A stretch of DNA of 26,710 nucleotides from Nonomuraea sp. GTDB taxonomy: Bacteria; Actinomycetota; Actinomycetes; Streptosporangiales; Streptosporangiaceae. The position numbers were made by a program, and so were the translations under genes. This document shows, in pieces, positions 1 through 8,368 of this stretch; within the stretch, counting starts at the first letter, position 1; every line of letters starts with the position of its first letter. The stretch spans positions 1 through 26,710 of the forward strand of contig JABFVJ010000061.1 in the NCBI GenBank assembly GCA_013362835.1, given 5' to 3'. A model generated the notes under the pieces. It searched no databases, had not been told where the DNA came from, and saw only the letters and a program-made list of their open reading frames with translations.

Positions 1-1347
1 GACGTCGTGCTCCGCACACTGGGCGGCGAGGAACGGCCTCCGGCGGAGAAGTGGACCGGGGACCAGACGCCCATCGAGCGGCCCACGATCGTGGCCGCGA
101 GCTGGGAGAACCTCGGCCGTCCCGGCGGCGGGGGCTCGCCGCTCACCGACCCCGACGTGCTCGCCGAGCCGTCGATGGTCCCGCCGGTCGACGAACGCCT
201 GGTGAACCCGCAGGGTTTCGTGACCACGCCGTCGCGCGGGCTCGCCTCGCTCGCCGAGCGGGACGGGCGCTGGTCGGTGCTGCTCGACGGCAAGGCCGTG
301 ACGACGTTCGCCGAGTCGGGCGGGGTCACCGACGCCGACGTCTCGCGGCTCCGGCAGATCCGCGGCGTCGAGGTGGACTGGCACCACGCGCACAGCGGGC
401 CGCTCGCCGCCGTACGGGTGCTGGCCGGGCTCGCGGCGGCCGGGGTCCCGCTGGTGGCCGACGCGGTGCCGCGCTGGGCGGGGGCGCTCGGGGACGACCT
501 CGTCGCGCTCCTGACGACCGCGCCCGATCTGTCCGACGACCTGCGGCGGGAGGAACACAGCGTCAGGCTGCGCCGGGCCGCCCTGCGTACCCATGGGGTG
601 GCGGCGCGGTGGGAGCAGCTGGGCGCGCCCGCCCCCGCTCCCCCGCTCACCTCCGTCCTGCTGGCGACCCGGCGGGCCGACATGGTGTCGTTCGCGCTGG
701 CGCAGATCGCCCGCCAGCGGAACGCCCAGCTCGAAGTGGTGCTCGCGCTGCACGGCGTCCCCGCCGGCCATCCCGACGTGGCCGCCGCCGTCGCCGCGTT
801 CGAGGGGCCGCTGACCGTGTTCGAGGCCGACCGGCAGGCCGTCTTCGGCGAGGTGCTGAACGAGGCCGCCACCAGGGCGTCGGGGTCGTTCCTGCTGAAG
901 ATGGACGACGACGACTGGTACGGCCCCGACTTCCTGGCCGACCTGCTGCTCGCCCACGCGTACTCGGGGGCGCAGGTGGTCGGCACCGTGCCCGAGTTCG
1001 TCTACCTGGCCTCGATCGACGTCACCGTGCACCGCAGCCAGGTCACCGAGCAGATCACCAGCTTCGTGGCCGGCGGCACGATCCTCGTGGAGCGGTCGGC
1101 GTTCCAGGCCGTGGGCGGGTTCCGTCCGCTGCGGCGCTCGGTGGACACCCAGTTCCAGGAGGCCCTGCAGGCGGCGGGCGGCCAGATCTACCGCACCCAC
1201 GGGCTCGGGTACATCCTGCGGCGGGGCCCGGCCGCCGCCCACACCTGGCAGGAGCCGATCGGCACGTTCCTGCGGCGCAACAGGCGACAGTGGCGCGGGT
1301 TCCGCCCGAACGCGCTGATGGAGCTGGAGGGGAGCAGCCGCCCATGA
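1..1347 (+). CDS. Family-2 glycosyltransferase, 5' partial
   Basis: The frame is open from the first base and the first residues read like the interior of a protein, so the true start lies upstream; a GTG at position 7 is only the first possible start inside the window. About 449 codons are present. The C-terminal half is a GT-A type glycosyltransferase: a strand with TSVLLATRR near residue 215, then an aspartate cluster MDDDDWYG near residue 299 that fits the metal/nucleotide-sugar DxD site, then a segment with GGFRP near residue 370 typical of family-2 acceptor regions. The N-terminal 200 residues are not recognised. The stop overlaps the next start (ATGA), so the two glycosyltransferases are translationally coupled. 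Donor and acceptor sugars cannot be read from sequence. It resembles the C-terminal half of the protein at 6455-8299. Confidence 0.85.
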   Translation, partial: DVVLRTLGGEERPPAEKWTGDQTPIERPTIVAASWENLGRPGGGGSPLTDPDVLAEPSMVPPVDERLVNPQGFVTTPSRGLASLAERDGRWSVLLDGKAVTTFAESGGVTDADVSRLRQIRGVEVDWHHAHSGPLAAVRVLAGLAAAGVPLVADAVPRWAGALGDDLVALLTTAPDLSDDLRREEHSVRLRRAALRTHGVAARWEQLGAPAPAPPLTSVLLATRRADMVSFALAQIARQRNAQLEVVLALHGVPAGHPDVAAAVAAFEGPLTVFEADRQAVFGEVLNEAATRASGSFLLKMDDDDWYGPDFLADLLLAHAYSGAQVVGTVPEFVYLASIDVTVHRSQVTEQITSFVAGGTILVERSAFQAVGGFRPLRRSVDTQFQEALQAAGGQIYRTHGLGYILRRGPAAAHTWQEPIGTFLRRNRRQWRGFRPNALMELEGSSRP

Positions 1348-3020
1348 CCGTCCCGCGTATCCGTGGCAACGACTTCGGCGTGCTCGACCCGCCGGAGCTC
1401 GGGGCCTGGGAGCCGACGCTCACCGTCACCGTGGTCATCCCCGCGCACGACCGTCAGCGGACCCTCGACCTGACCCTGGCCGCTCTGTCCGCGCAGAGTT
1501 ACCCCGAGCACCTGCTCGACGTGATCGTCGTGGACGACGGCAGCTCCCCGCCCATCCACCTGCCGGAGATCGTCCCGGCCTCGACCAAGCTGATGTCCAG
1601 CCCGCCGGGCGGCTGGGGCCGCGCCTGGGCCGTGCAGGCGGGCGTGGAGGCCGCGCGCGGCGAGGTCATCTTCGTGCTGGACGCCGACATGGTCCCGCAC
1701 CGGCGGCACGTGGAGGCGCAGCTGCGCTGGCACCACCTGGCCCCGTACGTGGTGGGCCTCGGCTGGATCGACTTCACCGCGGCCGGCGAGCTGCCCACGC
1801 CCGAGCAGGTCCGCGAAGCGGTGGCCGCCGACGCCGAGGACGCCCTGTTCCCCCTGTCGCCGCACCGGCACGACTGGGCCGAGAAGATCATCCATGATCA
1901 CGACGGCCTGCGTACCGCGCCCAGCTCGCTCGTCACCCGGATCCACGTGGGGGCCACGGTGTCGTACCCGGCCGCGTTGCTGCGGTCGATCGGCGGGATG
2001 GACACCTCGCTGGTGCTCGCCGAGGACACCGAGCTCGGCTACCGGCTCACGCAGGCGGGGGCGGTCTTCGTGCCCGATCCCGAGTCACGTACGTGGCATG
2101 TCGGGCTGCCGACGGCGATGCGCGACGTCGCCGCGTTGAAACGGCACAACGATCCGTACGTCGCCGACCGGGTCCCGTTCCGGCGCTACCTGCGTACGGA
2201 CGCCGGTCGCCGGTGGCTGGTCCCGTACGTGGACGCGGTCGTGCCCGCGGGCTCGTACGAGGACACCCGCGCCACCGCGGACGCCCTGCTCGCCGGCTCG
2301 ATCCCCGACCTCGTCCTCACCCTCACGGGCCCGTGGCCCGCGCTGCCCACGGGCCGCCGCTCCCCCCTGAACGACCCCGACCTGGACCTCCGCCTCATCC
2401 AGGCCACGTTCGAGCACGATCCCCGGGTCGACCGGGCCGTCGCCACGCCCGCCGGCACGAGGGCCCCGTTCCGCCTCCACGTCCCCCCGGGCTGGACGCC
2501 GTCGCCCGACACGATCGAACGCCTGACCGCCCACATGGAGGAGCACGACCTCGGCGCCGTCTGCCTCGCCCTGGACGAGACCGAGGAGGGCGTCGTCGTG
2601 GCGCGCGTCGACCGTACGGCGGCCCTGTCCAGAGCCGCCCTGGTCGGCGGCCCCGGCGAGAACCTGGACGACCTGATCGACGCCCTGTTCGGCCTGGAAT
2701 GGGCCGACGGCGAGACCTGGGGCTTCCGCCGCCGCCCGGACGTCTACCCGCCGCGCCGGCTCCCGGTCCCCGAGCTCGCCGTCCTCACCGCCAAGCACGA
2801 GAAGGACCTGGCGCTCCACCGCAAACGCACCGCCGCGCTCCGCGCCGAGCTCGCCCAGCTCCGGCGGGAGGCGGCCAAGAACGGCAGGGACGCCGCCCGC
2901 TGGCGCGAGAAGGCCGAGGGCTGGCGGCGCGAAGCGGTGCGGCTGGCCCGCGAGCAGAACCGCACGGTCCTGAGACGAGCCGTCCGCCGCGTCCGCAACC
3001 TGGCCTTCCCCGACGCCTGA
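1344..3020 (+). CDS. Family-2 glycosyltransferase with C-terminal coiled coil
   Basis: Predicted 558 residues. The ATG at 1344 overlaps the previous stop and has a GGAGG about 9 nt upstream; the frame is open further upstream but that part is an out-of-phase shadow of the preceding gene. The GT-A domain shows the strand VTVVIPAHDR (about 28-37), VVDDGS (62-67), the DxD in LDADM (112-116) and AEDTELGYRL (about 226-235), the acidic motif before the acceptor loop. Residues 260-470 are less conserved. The last 85 residues are a highly charged Arg/Glu/Ala helix, probably a coiled coil for oligomerisation or docking. No membrane segment is seen. It is expected to act at the cytoplasmic face on a cell-surface polysaccharide or a secondary-metabolite sugar; the substrate is unknown. 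Its stop lies 3 nt from the stop of the convergent hom gene. Confidence 0.87.
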   Translation: MTVPRIRGNDFGVLDPPELGAWEPTLTVTVVIPAHDRQRTLDLTLAALSAQSYPEHLLDVIVVDDGSSPPIHLPEIVPASTKLMSSPPGGWGRAWAVQAGVEAARGEVIFVLDADMVPHRRHVEAQLRWHHLAPYVVGLGWIDFTAAGELPTPEQVREAVAADAEDALFPLSPHRHDWAEKIIHDHDGLRTAPSSLVTRIHVGATVSYPAALLRSIGGMDTSLVLAEDTELGYRLTQAGAVFVPDPESRTWHVGLPTAMRDVAALKRHNDPYVADRVPFRRYLRTDAGRRWLVPYVDAVVPAGSYEDTRATADALLAGSIPDLVLTLTGPWPALPTGRRSPLNDPDLDLRLIQATFEHDPRVDRAVATPAGTRAPFRLHVPPGWTPSPDTIERLTAHMEEHDLGAVCLALDETEEGVVVARVDRTAALSRAALVGGPGENLDDLIDALFGLEWADGETWGFRRRPDVYPPRRLPVPELAVLTAKHEKDLALHRKRTAALRAELAQLRREAAKNGRDAARWREKAEGWRREAVRLAREQNRTVLRRAVRRVRNLAFPDA

Positions 3021-3025
3021 GCGTC
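3012..3025. terminator. Small hairpin across a convergent stop-stop junction
   Basis: GACGC-CTGA-GCGTC forms a perfect 5-bp stem with a 4-nt loop. The stop codon of the + strand glycosyltransferase sits at the loop and the stop of hom starts in the right arm. It is symmetrical and could act in both directions, but the stem is short and has no T tract, so this is weak evidence for termination. Confidence 0.25.
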
Positions 3026-4319
3026 AGACCGTCTCGTCGCCCTCCACGCGCATCACGCTGGCGACCGCGCGGACGATGTCGAGCTCGCGCAGGCCCTCCA
3101 TCGTCGCCGTCAACGCGGCGTCGGTGGCGCGGTGGGTGACGATGACGAGCTGGGCGTCGTCGCCGTGGCCCTCCTGGCGTACGGTCTGGATCGACACGTC
3201 GTGCTTGGCGAACAGGTCGGCCACCCGGGCCAGCACGCCCGGCTTGTCGGCCACGTCGAGCGCCACGTGACAGCGCGTGACCGTGTCGCCCATCGGGTGG
3301 ACGGCGAGGTCGGCGTAGGTGGACTCCTCCGGCCCGTGGGTGCCGGCGAGGCGGTTGCGGCCGACGGCCACGAGGTCGCCGAGCACGGCCGAGGCCGTGG
3401 GCGCGCCGCCCGCGCCCTTGCCGTAGAACATGAGCTGCCCGGCCGACTCCGCCTCCACGAACACCGCGTTGTACGCCTCCCGCACCCCCGCCAGCGGGTG
3501 GGAGCGCGGGATCATCGCCGGGTGCACCCGCACCCCGAACGAGCGGCCGTCGTCGGAACGCTGGCAGATGGCGAGCAGCTTGATCACGTAGCCCATGGCC
3601 TTGGCCGAGGCCACGTCGGTCGCGGTGATCTCGGTGATGCCCTCGCGGTGCACCTTGTCGGCCGTGACGCGGCTGTGGAAGGCGAGCCCGGCGAGGATGG
3701 CGGCCTTGGCGGCGGCGTCGAAGCCCTCGACGTCGGCCGTCGGGTCGGCCTCGGCGTAGCCGAGCGTCTGGGCCTCCTCCAGGGCGTCGGTGAAGGACGC
3801 GCCCGTGGTGTCCATCTTGTCGAGGATGTAGTTGGTGGTGCCGTTGACGATGCCGAGCACCCGCTTGACGTGGTCGCCGGCCAGCGACTCGCGCAGCGGG
3901 CGCAGCAGCGGGATGGCCCCGGCGACGCTGGCCTCGAAGTAGAGGTCGCCCTCGCCCCTGCGGGCCGCCTCGTGCAGGGCCGAGCCGTCCTCGGCGAGCA
4001 GCGCCTTGTTGGCCGTGACGACCGACTTCCCGCGCTCCAGCGCGGCCACGATCAGCGAACGGGCCGGCTCGATGCCGCCGATCACCTCGACCACGATGTC
4101 GACGTCGTCGCGCGTGACCAGGGACTCGGCGTCGGTGGTGAGCAGCGCGGGGTCGATCTCGATGTCGCGCTTGCGGCCGAGCCTGCGCACGGCCACCCCG
4201 GCCAGCTCCAGCGGCGCCCCGATGCGCGCGGCGAGGTCGTCGGCCTGCTCGTGCAGGAGCCTGATGACCTGGGAACCGACGACGCCGCAGCCCAGCAGAG
4301 CCACTTTCAGCGGTTTCAC
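3024..4319 (-). CDS. hom: Homoserine dehydrogenase
   Basis: Predicted 431 residues. It reduces L-aspartate-4-semialdehyde to L-homoserine with NAD(P)H, the branch point towards threonine and methionine; cytoplasmic. Visible features: Rossmann dinucleotide motif [11 protein letters not shown] (9-19), VTANKALLA (101-109), the substrate-site segment [11 protein letters not shown] (157-167), [24 protein letters not shown] (written here only as a landmark, starting at 187), and a C-terminal ACT domain starting [13 protein letters not shown] (about 358-370) that usually mediates threonine feedback inhibition. Length is typical of the actinobacterial ACT-containing form. The GTG start at 4319 shares bases with the lysA stop (GTGA), so translation is coupled to lysA. 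In many actinomycetes thrC and thrB follow; here hom is the last gene before a convergent glycosyltransferase. Confidence 0.95.
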   Translation of the reverse strand: MKPLKVALLGCGVVGSQVIRLLHEQADDLAARIGAPLELAGVAVRRLGRKRDIEIDPALLTTDAESLVTRDDVDIVVEVIGGIEPARSLIVAALERGKSVVTANKALLAEDGSALHEAARRGEGDLYFEASVAGAIPLLRPLRESLAGDHVKRVLGIVNGTTNYILDKMDTTGASFTDALEEAQTLGYAEADPTADVEGFDAAAKAAILAGLAFHSRVTADKVHREGITEITATDVASAKAMGYVIKLLAICQRSDDGRSFGVRVHPAMIPRSHPLAGVREAYNAVFVEAESAGQLMFYGKGAGGAPTASAVLGDLVAVGRNRLAGTHGPEESTYADLAVHPMGDTVTRCHVALDVADKPGVLARVADLFAKHDVSIQTVRQEGHGDDAQLVIVTHRATDAALTATMEGLRELDIVRAVASVMRVEGDETV

Positions 4320-5698
4320 AGCTGCCCCCTCAACAGGTCGTCCTCGGTCTCGCCCCGCACGATCACCCTGGAGCGGCCGTCGGCGACGGCGACCACGGCG
4401 GGCCTCGGCAGGTAGTTGTAGTTGCTGGCCAGCGAACGGCAGTAGGCGCCGGTCGCGGCCACCGCGACCAGGTCGCCCGGCGCCAGGTCGGCGGGCAGGT
4501 AGAAGTCGCGGACGATGATGTCGCCGCTCTCGCAGTGCTTGCCGACCAGGCGGCTGAGCATCGGCTCGGCGTCGCTGGCGCGGCTGGCCAGCGCGGCGGT
4601 GTACTCGGCGCCGTAGAGGGCCGTGCGGACGTTGTCGCTCATGCCGCCGTCGACGCTGACGTACGTGCGCAGGCCCTCGACGTCCTTGACCGTGCCGACC
4701 TCGTAGAGGGTGACGCCGCCCGGACCCACGATGGTGCGGCCGGGCTCGACGGTCAGGCGCGGGACCGGCAGCCCGGCGTCGACGCAGACCTTGGTGACGA
4801 TCTCGCGCAGGCCGTCGGCCAGCTCCTTGATGTCGGGGGCCTCGTCGCCCTCGACGTAGGCGATGCCGTAGCCGCCGCCGAGGTCGAGCTCGGGCAGGAC
4901 CACGCCGTGCTCGTCCTTGATCTGGACGAGCAGCGTGGCCAGGCGCCGCGCGGCCACCTCGAACCCGGCCGTGTCGACGATCTGCGACCCGATGTGGGAG
5001 TGGAGCCCGACGAGGTCGAGCTGCGGCAGGGCGAGGATGCGGCGCACGGCCTCGGCGGCGGCGCCGGTGTTGAGCGACAGGCCGAACTTCTGGTCGTCGT
5101 GGGCGGTCGCGATGAACTCGTGCGTGTGCGCCTCGACGCCGGTGGTGACCCGGATCATCACCTTGGGCCGCTTGCCGAGCTGGTCGGCGAGGTAGCCGAG
5201 CCTGGCGATCTCCTCGTAGGAGTCGACCACGATGTGGCCGACCCCGCTCTCCAGGGCCCTGGTGAGCTCGGCCTTGGACTTGTTGTTGCCGTGGAGGGTG
5301 ATGCGCTCGGGCGGGAAGCCGACGCTGAGCGCGACGGCGAGCTCGCCGCCGCTCGCCACGTCGAGCCCGAGCCCCTCCTCCGCCAGCCAGCGGACGACCT
5401 CCTTGCACAGGAACGCCTTGCCCGCGTAGTGGACCTCGGAGCCCTGGAAGGCCGTGGCGTAGTCGCGCATGCGCGAGCGCACGTCGGCCTCGTCGAGGAC
5501 GTAGAGCGGCGTGCCGTGCTCGCGGGCCAGATCGCGCACGTCGACGCCGCCGACTGTGAGCGTGCCATCGGTCCGGGTCGACGTTCGGGGCCAGATCGCG
5601 GGGTTGATCCGGTTGAGGTCGGCGGGCGCCATCGGCGGGCGCTCGTGGGGCAGCATCTCGGCGTGCCGGTCCCCGGCTGGATGGACGAATCGACTCAC
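4316..5698 (-). CDS. lysA: Diaminopimelate decarboxylase
   Basis: Predicted 460 residues. PLP-dependent decarboxylation of meso-diaminopimelate to L-lysine, the last lysine step; cytoplasmic. Visible: YAGKAF with the PLP-binding lysine (about K94), HGNNKS (137-142), HSHIGSQI (233-240), GGGYG (274-278), EPGR (318-321), and KHCESGD (387-393) with the active-site cysteine contributed across the dimer. The GTG at 5698 (reading [10 protein letters not shown]) is chosen because it gives the usual actinobacterial N-terminus; the frame is open further upstream to about 5764. There is no Shine-Dalgarno sequence, but a TAGCCT hexamer ends 7 nt before the GTG, which suggests a leaderless transcript. The stop overlaps the hom start. 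In Streptomyces argS commonly lies just upstream; here an ArgS-related fragment-like gene takes that side instead. Confidence 0.95.
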   Translation of the reverse strand: MSRFVHPAGDRHAEMLPHERPPMAPADLNRINPAIWPRTSTRTDGTLTVGGVDVRDLAREHGTPLYVLDEADVRSRMRDYATAFQGSEVHYAGKAFLCKEVVRWLAEEGLGLDVASGGELAVALSVGFPPERITLHGNNKSKAELTRALESGVGHIVVDSYEEIARLGYLADQLGKRPKVMIRVTTGVEAHTHEFIATAHDDQKFGLSLNTGAAAEAVRRILALPQLDLVGLHSHIGSQIVDTAGFEVAARRLATLLVQIKDEHGVVLPELDLGGGYGIAYVEGDEAPDIKELADGLREIVTKVCVDAGLPVPRLTVEPGRTIVGPGGVTLYEVGTVKDVEGLRTYVSVDGGMSDNVRTALYGAEYTAALASRASDAEPMLSRLVGKHCESGDIIVRDFYLPADLAPGDLVAVAATGAYCRSLASNYNYLPRPAVVAVADGRSRVIVRGETEDDLLRGQL

Positions 5699-5705
5699 CC
5701 GATCG

Positions 5706-5711
5706 AGGCTA
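5706..5711 (-). promoter_or_regulatory. Possible -10 element for leaderless lysA
   Basis: TAGCCT on the minus strand matches TANNNT and is separated from the GTG start by exactly 7 nt, with no Shine-Dalgarno sequence between. That layout is characteristic of leaderless actinobacterial mRNAs. No good -35 hexamer is visible 16-18 nt upstream. Confidence 0.45.
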
Positions 5712-5775
5712 TCGGAACCGCCGCCCCTCCCAGGACCGCTGCCCACGTATCGAGACGCGATCAAGGCCCAGAAGC

Positions 5776-5815
5776 GATATTTTTACGATTTTTCGCCGTT
5801 TGGCCGGATATTTTG
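5776..5815. other. AT-rich patch with repeated GATATTTT between nrtL and lysA
   Basis: The 124-nt gap between the lysA start and the nrtL-like stop contains a strikingly AT-rich block in an otherwise very GC-rich window. GATATTTT occurs twice (5776-5783 and 5807-5814), 31 nt apart, about three helical turns. It could be a promoter/UP-like or Lsr2-type binding region for lysA, or the poorly structured 3' end of the upstream transcript. No convincing hairpin is seen. Confidence 0.4.
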
Positions 5816-5822
5816 TGATTCC

Positions 5823-6437
5823 TCACAGCCGTTCCGGGCCGACCAGCACCTTCCGTACGGCCTCCGCCAGCCGCAGCCGCGCCGTGTGCACCGGCCTGAC
5901 CGGCTCGTCCCCCACCGGGACGGCGGAAGCGCGCTCGTGAGCGTCGTGGTACGCCAGCGCCAGCCGGACCAGAAAGCTCTCCCACCCCGGATCGCGGCTC
6001 ACGGCCCGCCCCGGCAGCTCGGCCAGCACCCGCAGCACCCGGCGGTCGAAAGGATCGTCGAGGAGCTCGGGCCGGAACCCGCCGCGCGGCACCCCCAGCG
6101 CCTCGCCCCACCGCCGCACCGCGCACGCCCGCGCATGGCCGTAACGCACCACGAATCCCGGGTTGTCCCAGGTACGCGGGAAGTCGGGCCACGCCGGCTC
6201 CGGGACGTCGAGCGGCCCCACCGACTCCACCAGCTCCCCCGGCACGCCGACGACGATCCGCAGGAACCCGTTCGCCCGCACCTCGACCCCGGTCACGCCG
6301 TCGAGGGCCCGCACCCGCTCGGCCAGGTCGTGCGGGGGGACCCGGCGCCGGAGCGCGGCGGCCGACACGTAGACGGCCTCGCGCTCCCACGTGCCCTCGG
6401 GCGCCGGCGGCTCCCCCAGCACCTCCGCCAGCCTCAT
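5823..6437 (-). CDS. nrtL: ArgS-related DALR anticodon-binding protein, NrtL-like
   Basis: Predicted 204 residues. It resembles arginyl-tRNA synthetase with the catalytic core removed. Residues 1-65 recall the ArgRS N-terminal (Add-1) domain, ending in the strand VEVRANGFLRIVV (about 51-63). After a short linker, VVRYGHARACAVRRWG (97-111) and HTARLRLAEAVRKVL (184-198) match the first and last helices of the DALR anticodon-binding domain. There is no HIGH or KMSKS motif, so it cannot activate arginine by the known mechanism; a tRNA-binding or regulatory role is inference. ATG 6437 is preceded by GGAG (weak SD) and by TACGCT ending 7 nt upstream, so it may be leaderless or read through from the glycosyltransferase gene 17 nt upstream. 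The family symbol comes from Streptomyces annotation of similar genes near argS-lysA. Confidence 0.7.
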   Translation of the reverse strand: MRLAEVLGEPPAPEGTWEREAVYVSAAALRRRVPPHDLAERVRALDGVTGVEVRANGFLRIVVGVPGELVESVGPLDVPEPAWPDFPRTWDNPGFVVRYGHARACAVRRWGEALGVPRGGFRPELLDDPFDRRVLRVLAELPGRAVSRDPGWESFLVRLALAYHDAHERASAVPVGDEPVRPVHTARLRLAEAVRKVLVGPERL

Positions 6438-6454
6438 GATCTCCAGCGTAGAGG

Positions 6455-8299
6455 TCAGATGAGCGCGTGCGGCTCGGCGGAGCCGTACTCGACCAGGTGG
6501 GCCGCGCCGAGCAGCCAGCGGTCCTCGTCGCGCACCCGTACGTAGCCGAAGCGGTCGGCCGAGAAGACCTTGACGCCGTCGGTACGGCACTGCCGCATCA
6601 TGACCTCGTCCCAGCCTTCCGTGAGGTCGGCGAAGCCGATCTCACGCAGGGCGTTCCTGCGGGCGAGCAGGGTGGCGCCGGCGATCTCGGGGAGGTAGGC
6701 GTACTCGGCGTCGGGCTGCTTGAGCAGGGTCGCCTGCGGCTTTCGGAGGTGGGCGTAGAAGGCGGCCTTGCCGACGATGTCGGCCGTGCTGAACTGGAAG
6801 GCGCGCCGCAGGTCGGACAGGTAGTGGGAGCCGTACACGTCGCGCGGGTCCATGAGCGCGACCAGGTCGGCCTCGCACAGGTCGAGGCCCTTGGCCAGCA
6901 TCGCGCCCTCGGTCATGTCCGGCTGGGGACGCCGGTGCAGCACCTCGACGCCGGACAGCACGTCGCGGGCCCGCAGCTCGGCCTCGGGCGGCCCGATGAC
7001 GATCACCTGCGAGACGCCCGACTGCCTGGCCACCTGGGCCAGCGCGTGCTCCATCAGCGACGGGTCGAGGATCGGCAGCAGGACCGAGGTGTTCAGGGTG
7101 GCCCTGGCGCTCGGCAGGCCGATGGCCTCCAGCAGCTCGTCGACCCGCTCGGTCATCGTCCCCATGCTGTACGCCCGCCGCAGCGCCACGTGCGCCCGCC
7201 GCGAGTCGGGCTCGGTGCCGATGGGCGTGCCGCAGGCGGCGATCTCGGCGAGCCGCCACTGGGGGGTGCCAGGCGGGCAGTCGGCGGCGGCCGGCCAGCG
7301 GTAGGAGGTCAGCACGTCGGGATAGGCGAGGTGCGGCGGCAGGAGCTGGTCGAGCGTGAGCACCCGGTCGATCCGCCCGCCGGCCAGCGGCAGCGGGTTG
7401 TGCACCCGGGGCTGCACGCCGAAGTGCAGGCGCGGCCAGCCGACGGTGGTGTCGTTGGTGAAGCGGTGCTCGAACAGCTCGGCAGCGGCGGCGTAGTCGG
7501 CCACCTCGCCCTGCGTGTGCCAGAAGACGGTACGGATGCCGCGCTCGGCGCACCAGGCCAGCAGCGCCCGCAGCCCGTCGCCCGGCTCGCCGGTCAGCTC
7601 CTCCAGCCACGGCCCCTGCGTGACGGACTCGACCACGAGCAGGTGGGGCACCTCCAGCGGCAGCACCCTGGCGAAGTCGCGCGGCGTGAAGCCGGTCGTC
7701 TGCCGCCACTCGTACCGCAGCAGCGCCTCGGCGTGCGGGTCGGCGATCACGGCGGCCGTCAGGTGCGGACGCGTGTTGGGCCCCGTGGGAATCCGGTACG
7801 GCTTCAGCTTGAACGACGCCCCGCCGAGCGTCCTGGTCGTGCTCGTGGCCTGGAAGGAGGCTCCCGGGCGCTCCTCCTTGCCCCCTTGGGCGGCGACGGG
7901 CCTGCGCTTGGGCGCGCTCGGCCGCTTGACCGGCTTGGCCGCGCCCCTGAGCCCCTTGGCCAGCCGCATCGGGTTGTTCTTGCCGCTCTTGATCGCGTCG
8001 CCCAGCCGGTTCCAGCGGGCGACCTTGATCGAGGACAGCTTCCAGTTGGCCACCTCGGCCTGGAAGCGCTGCTCGGCCAGCTCCTTGCGCAGCCTGTCGG
8101 CCGCGGCCCGCTCGGCCTCCAGCCGCTCCTCGGCCTCGCCCAGCCGCTCGGCCAGCCTCCTGACCTCCTCGGCGCTCTCCTCGGCCGACGCCAGCCTGGA
8201 CTGCGCGGCGTCCAGCAGCCTGGCCAGTTCGGCCGCGCGCTCGGCCTGCGCGACAGCTTCCCGCAACGCCCGACGCGTGCTTTCCAGCTCGGTAGACAA
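6455..8299 (-). CDS. Coiled-coil glycosyltransferase-like protein
   Basis: Predicted 614 residues. TTG 8299 is chosen because GGAGG lies 6 nt upstream and no ATG or GTG follows nearby. Residues 1-90 are an Ala/Glu/Arg-rich coiled coil; 100-165 form a basic, proline-containing linker; 165-395 look like a CgeB-type glycosyltransferase region; 400-595 resemble a family-2 GT-A fold. That last part aligns by eye with the C-terminal half of the protein at 1-1347: TSVLL (404-408), HALAQVARQ (418-426), MDPRDVYG (483-490) where the other protein has MDDDDWYG, and a final strand FGYVRVR (584-590). The DxD cluster is changed to D-P-R-D, so catalysis may be altered or lost. Intracellular, probably surface-glycan related. 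It is divergently transcribed from the amidotransferase gene and lies 17 nt upstream of nrtL. Confidence 0.75.
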   Translation of the reverse strand: MSTELESTRRALREAVAQAERAAELARLLDAAQSRLASAEESAEEVRRLAERLGEAEERLEAERAAADRLRKELAEQRFQAEVANWKLSSIKVARWNRLGDAIKSGKNNPMRLAKGLRGAAKPVKRPSAPKRRPVAAQGGKEERPGASFQATSTTRTLGGASFKLKPYRIPTGPNTRPHLTAAVIADPHAEALLRYEWRQTTGFTPRDFARVLPLEVPHLLVVESVTQGPWLEELTGEPGDGLRALLAWCAERGIRTVFWHTQGEVADYAAAAELFEHRFTNDTTVGWPRLHFGVQPRVHNPLPLAGGRIDRVLTLDQLLPPHLAYPDVLTSYRWPAAADCPPGTPQWRLAEIAACGTPIGTEPDSRRAHVALRRAYSMGTMTERVDELLEAIGLPSARATLNTSVLLPILDPSLMEHALAQVARQSGVSQVIVIGPPEAELRARDVLSGVEVLHRRPQPDMTEGAMLAKGLDLCEADLVALMDPRDVYGSHYLSDLRRAFQFSTADIVGKAAFYAHLRKPQATLLKQPDAEYAYLPEIAGATLLARRNALREIGFADLTEGWDEVMMRQCRTDGVKVFSADRFGYVRVRDEDRWLLGAAHLVEYGSAEPHALI

Positions 8300-8326
8300 C
8301 CGGACCTCCGCTCTCTCAGCCCGCAA

Positions 8327-8355
8327 AGGATACTCTTTTGCAGGAAGCGGTCGAA
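8327..8355 (-). promoter_or_regulatory. Possible promoter for the coiled-coil glycosyltransferase gene
   Basis: On the minus strand TTCGAC (8355-8350) and TATCCT (8332-8327) are separated by 17 nt, followed by about 20 nt of leader and a GGAGG before the TTG start. A TACTCT hexamer on the plus strand (8331-8336) overlaps this -10 and could serve the divergent gene at 8369, so the two promoters may compete within the 69-nt gap. Confidence 0.4.
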
Positions 8356-8368
8356 GGGATGAGATCCG

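Noticed and set aside
51..1343. N-terminal extension of the second glycosyltransferase
   Set aside because: It is an out-of-phase reading of the first glycosyltransferase, Arg/Ala/Gly-rich and without motifs; ATG 1344 has an SD and the stop-start overlap.
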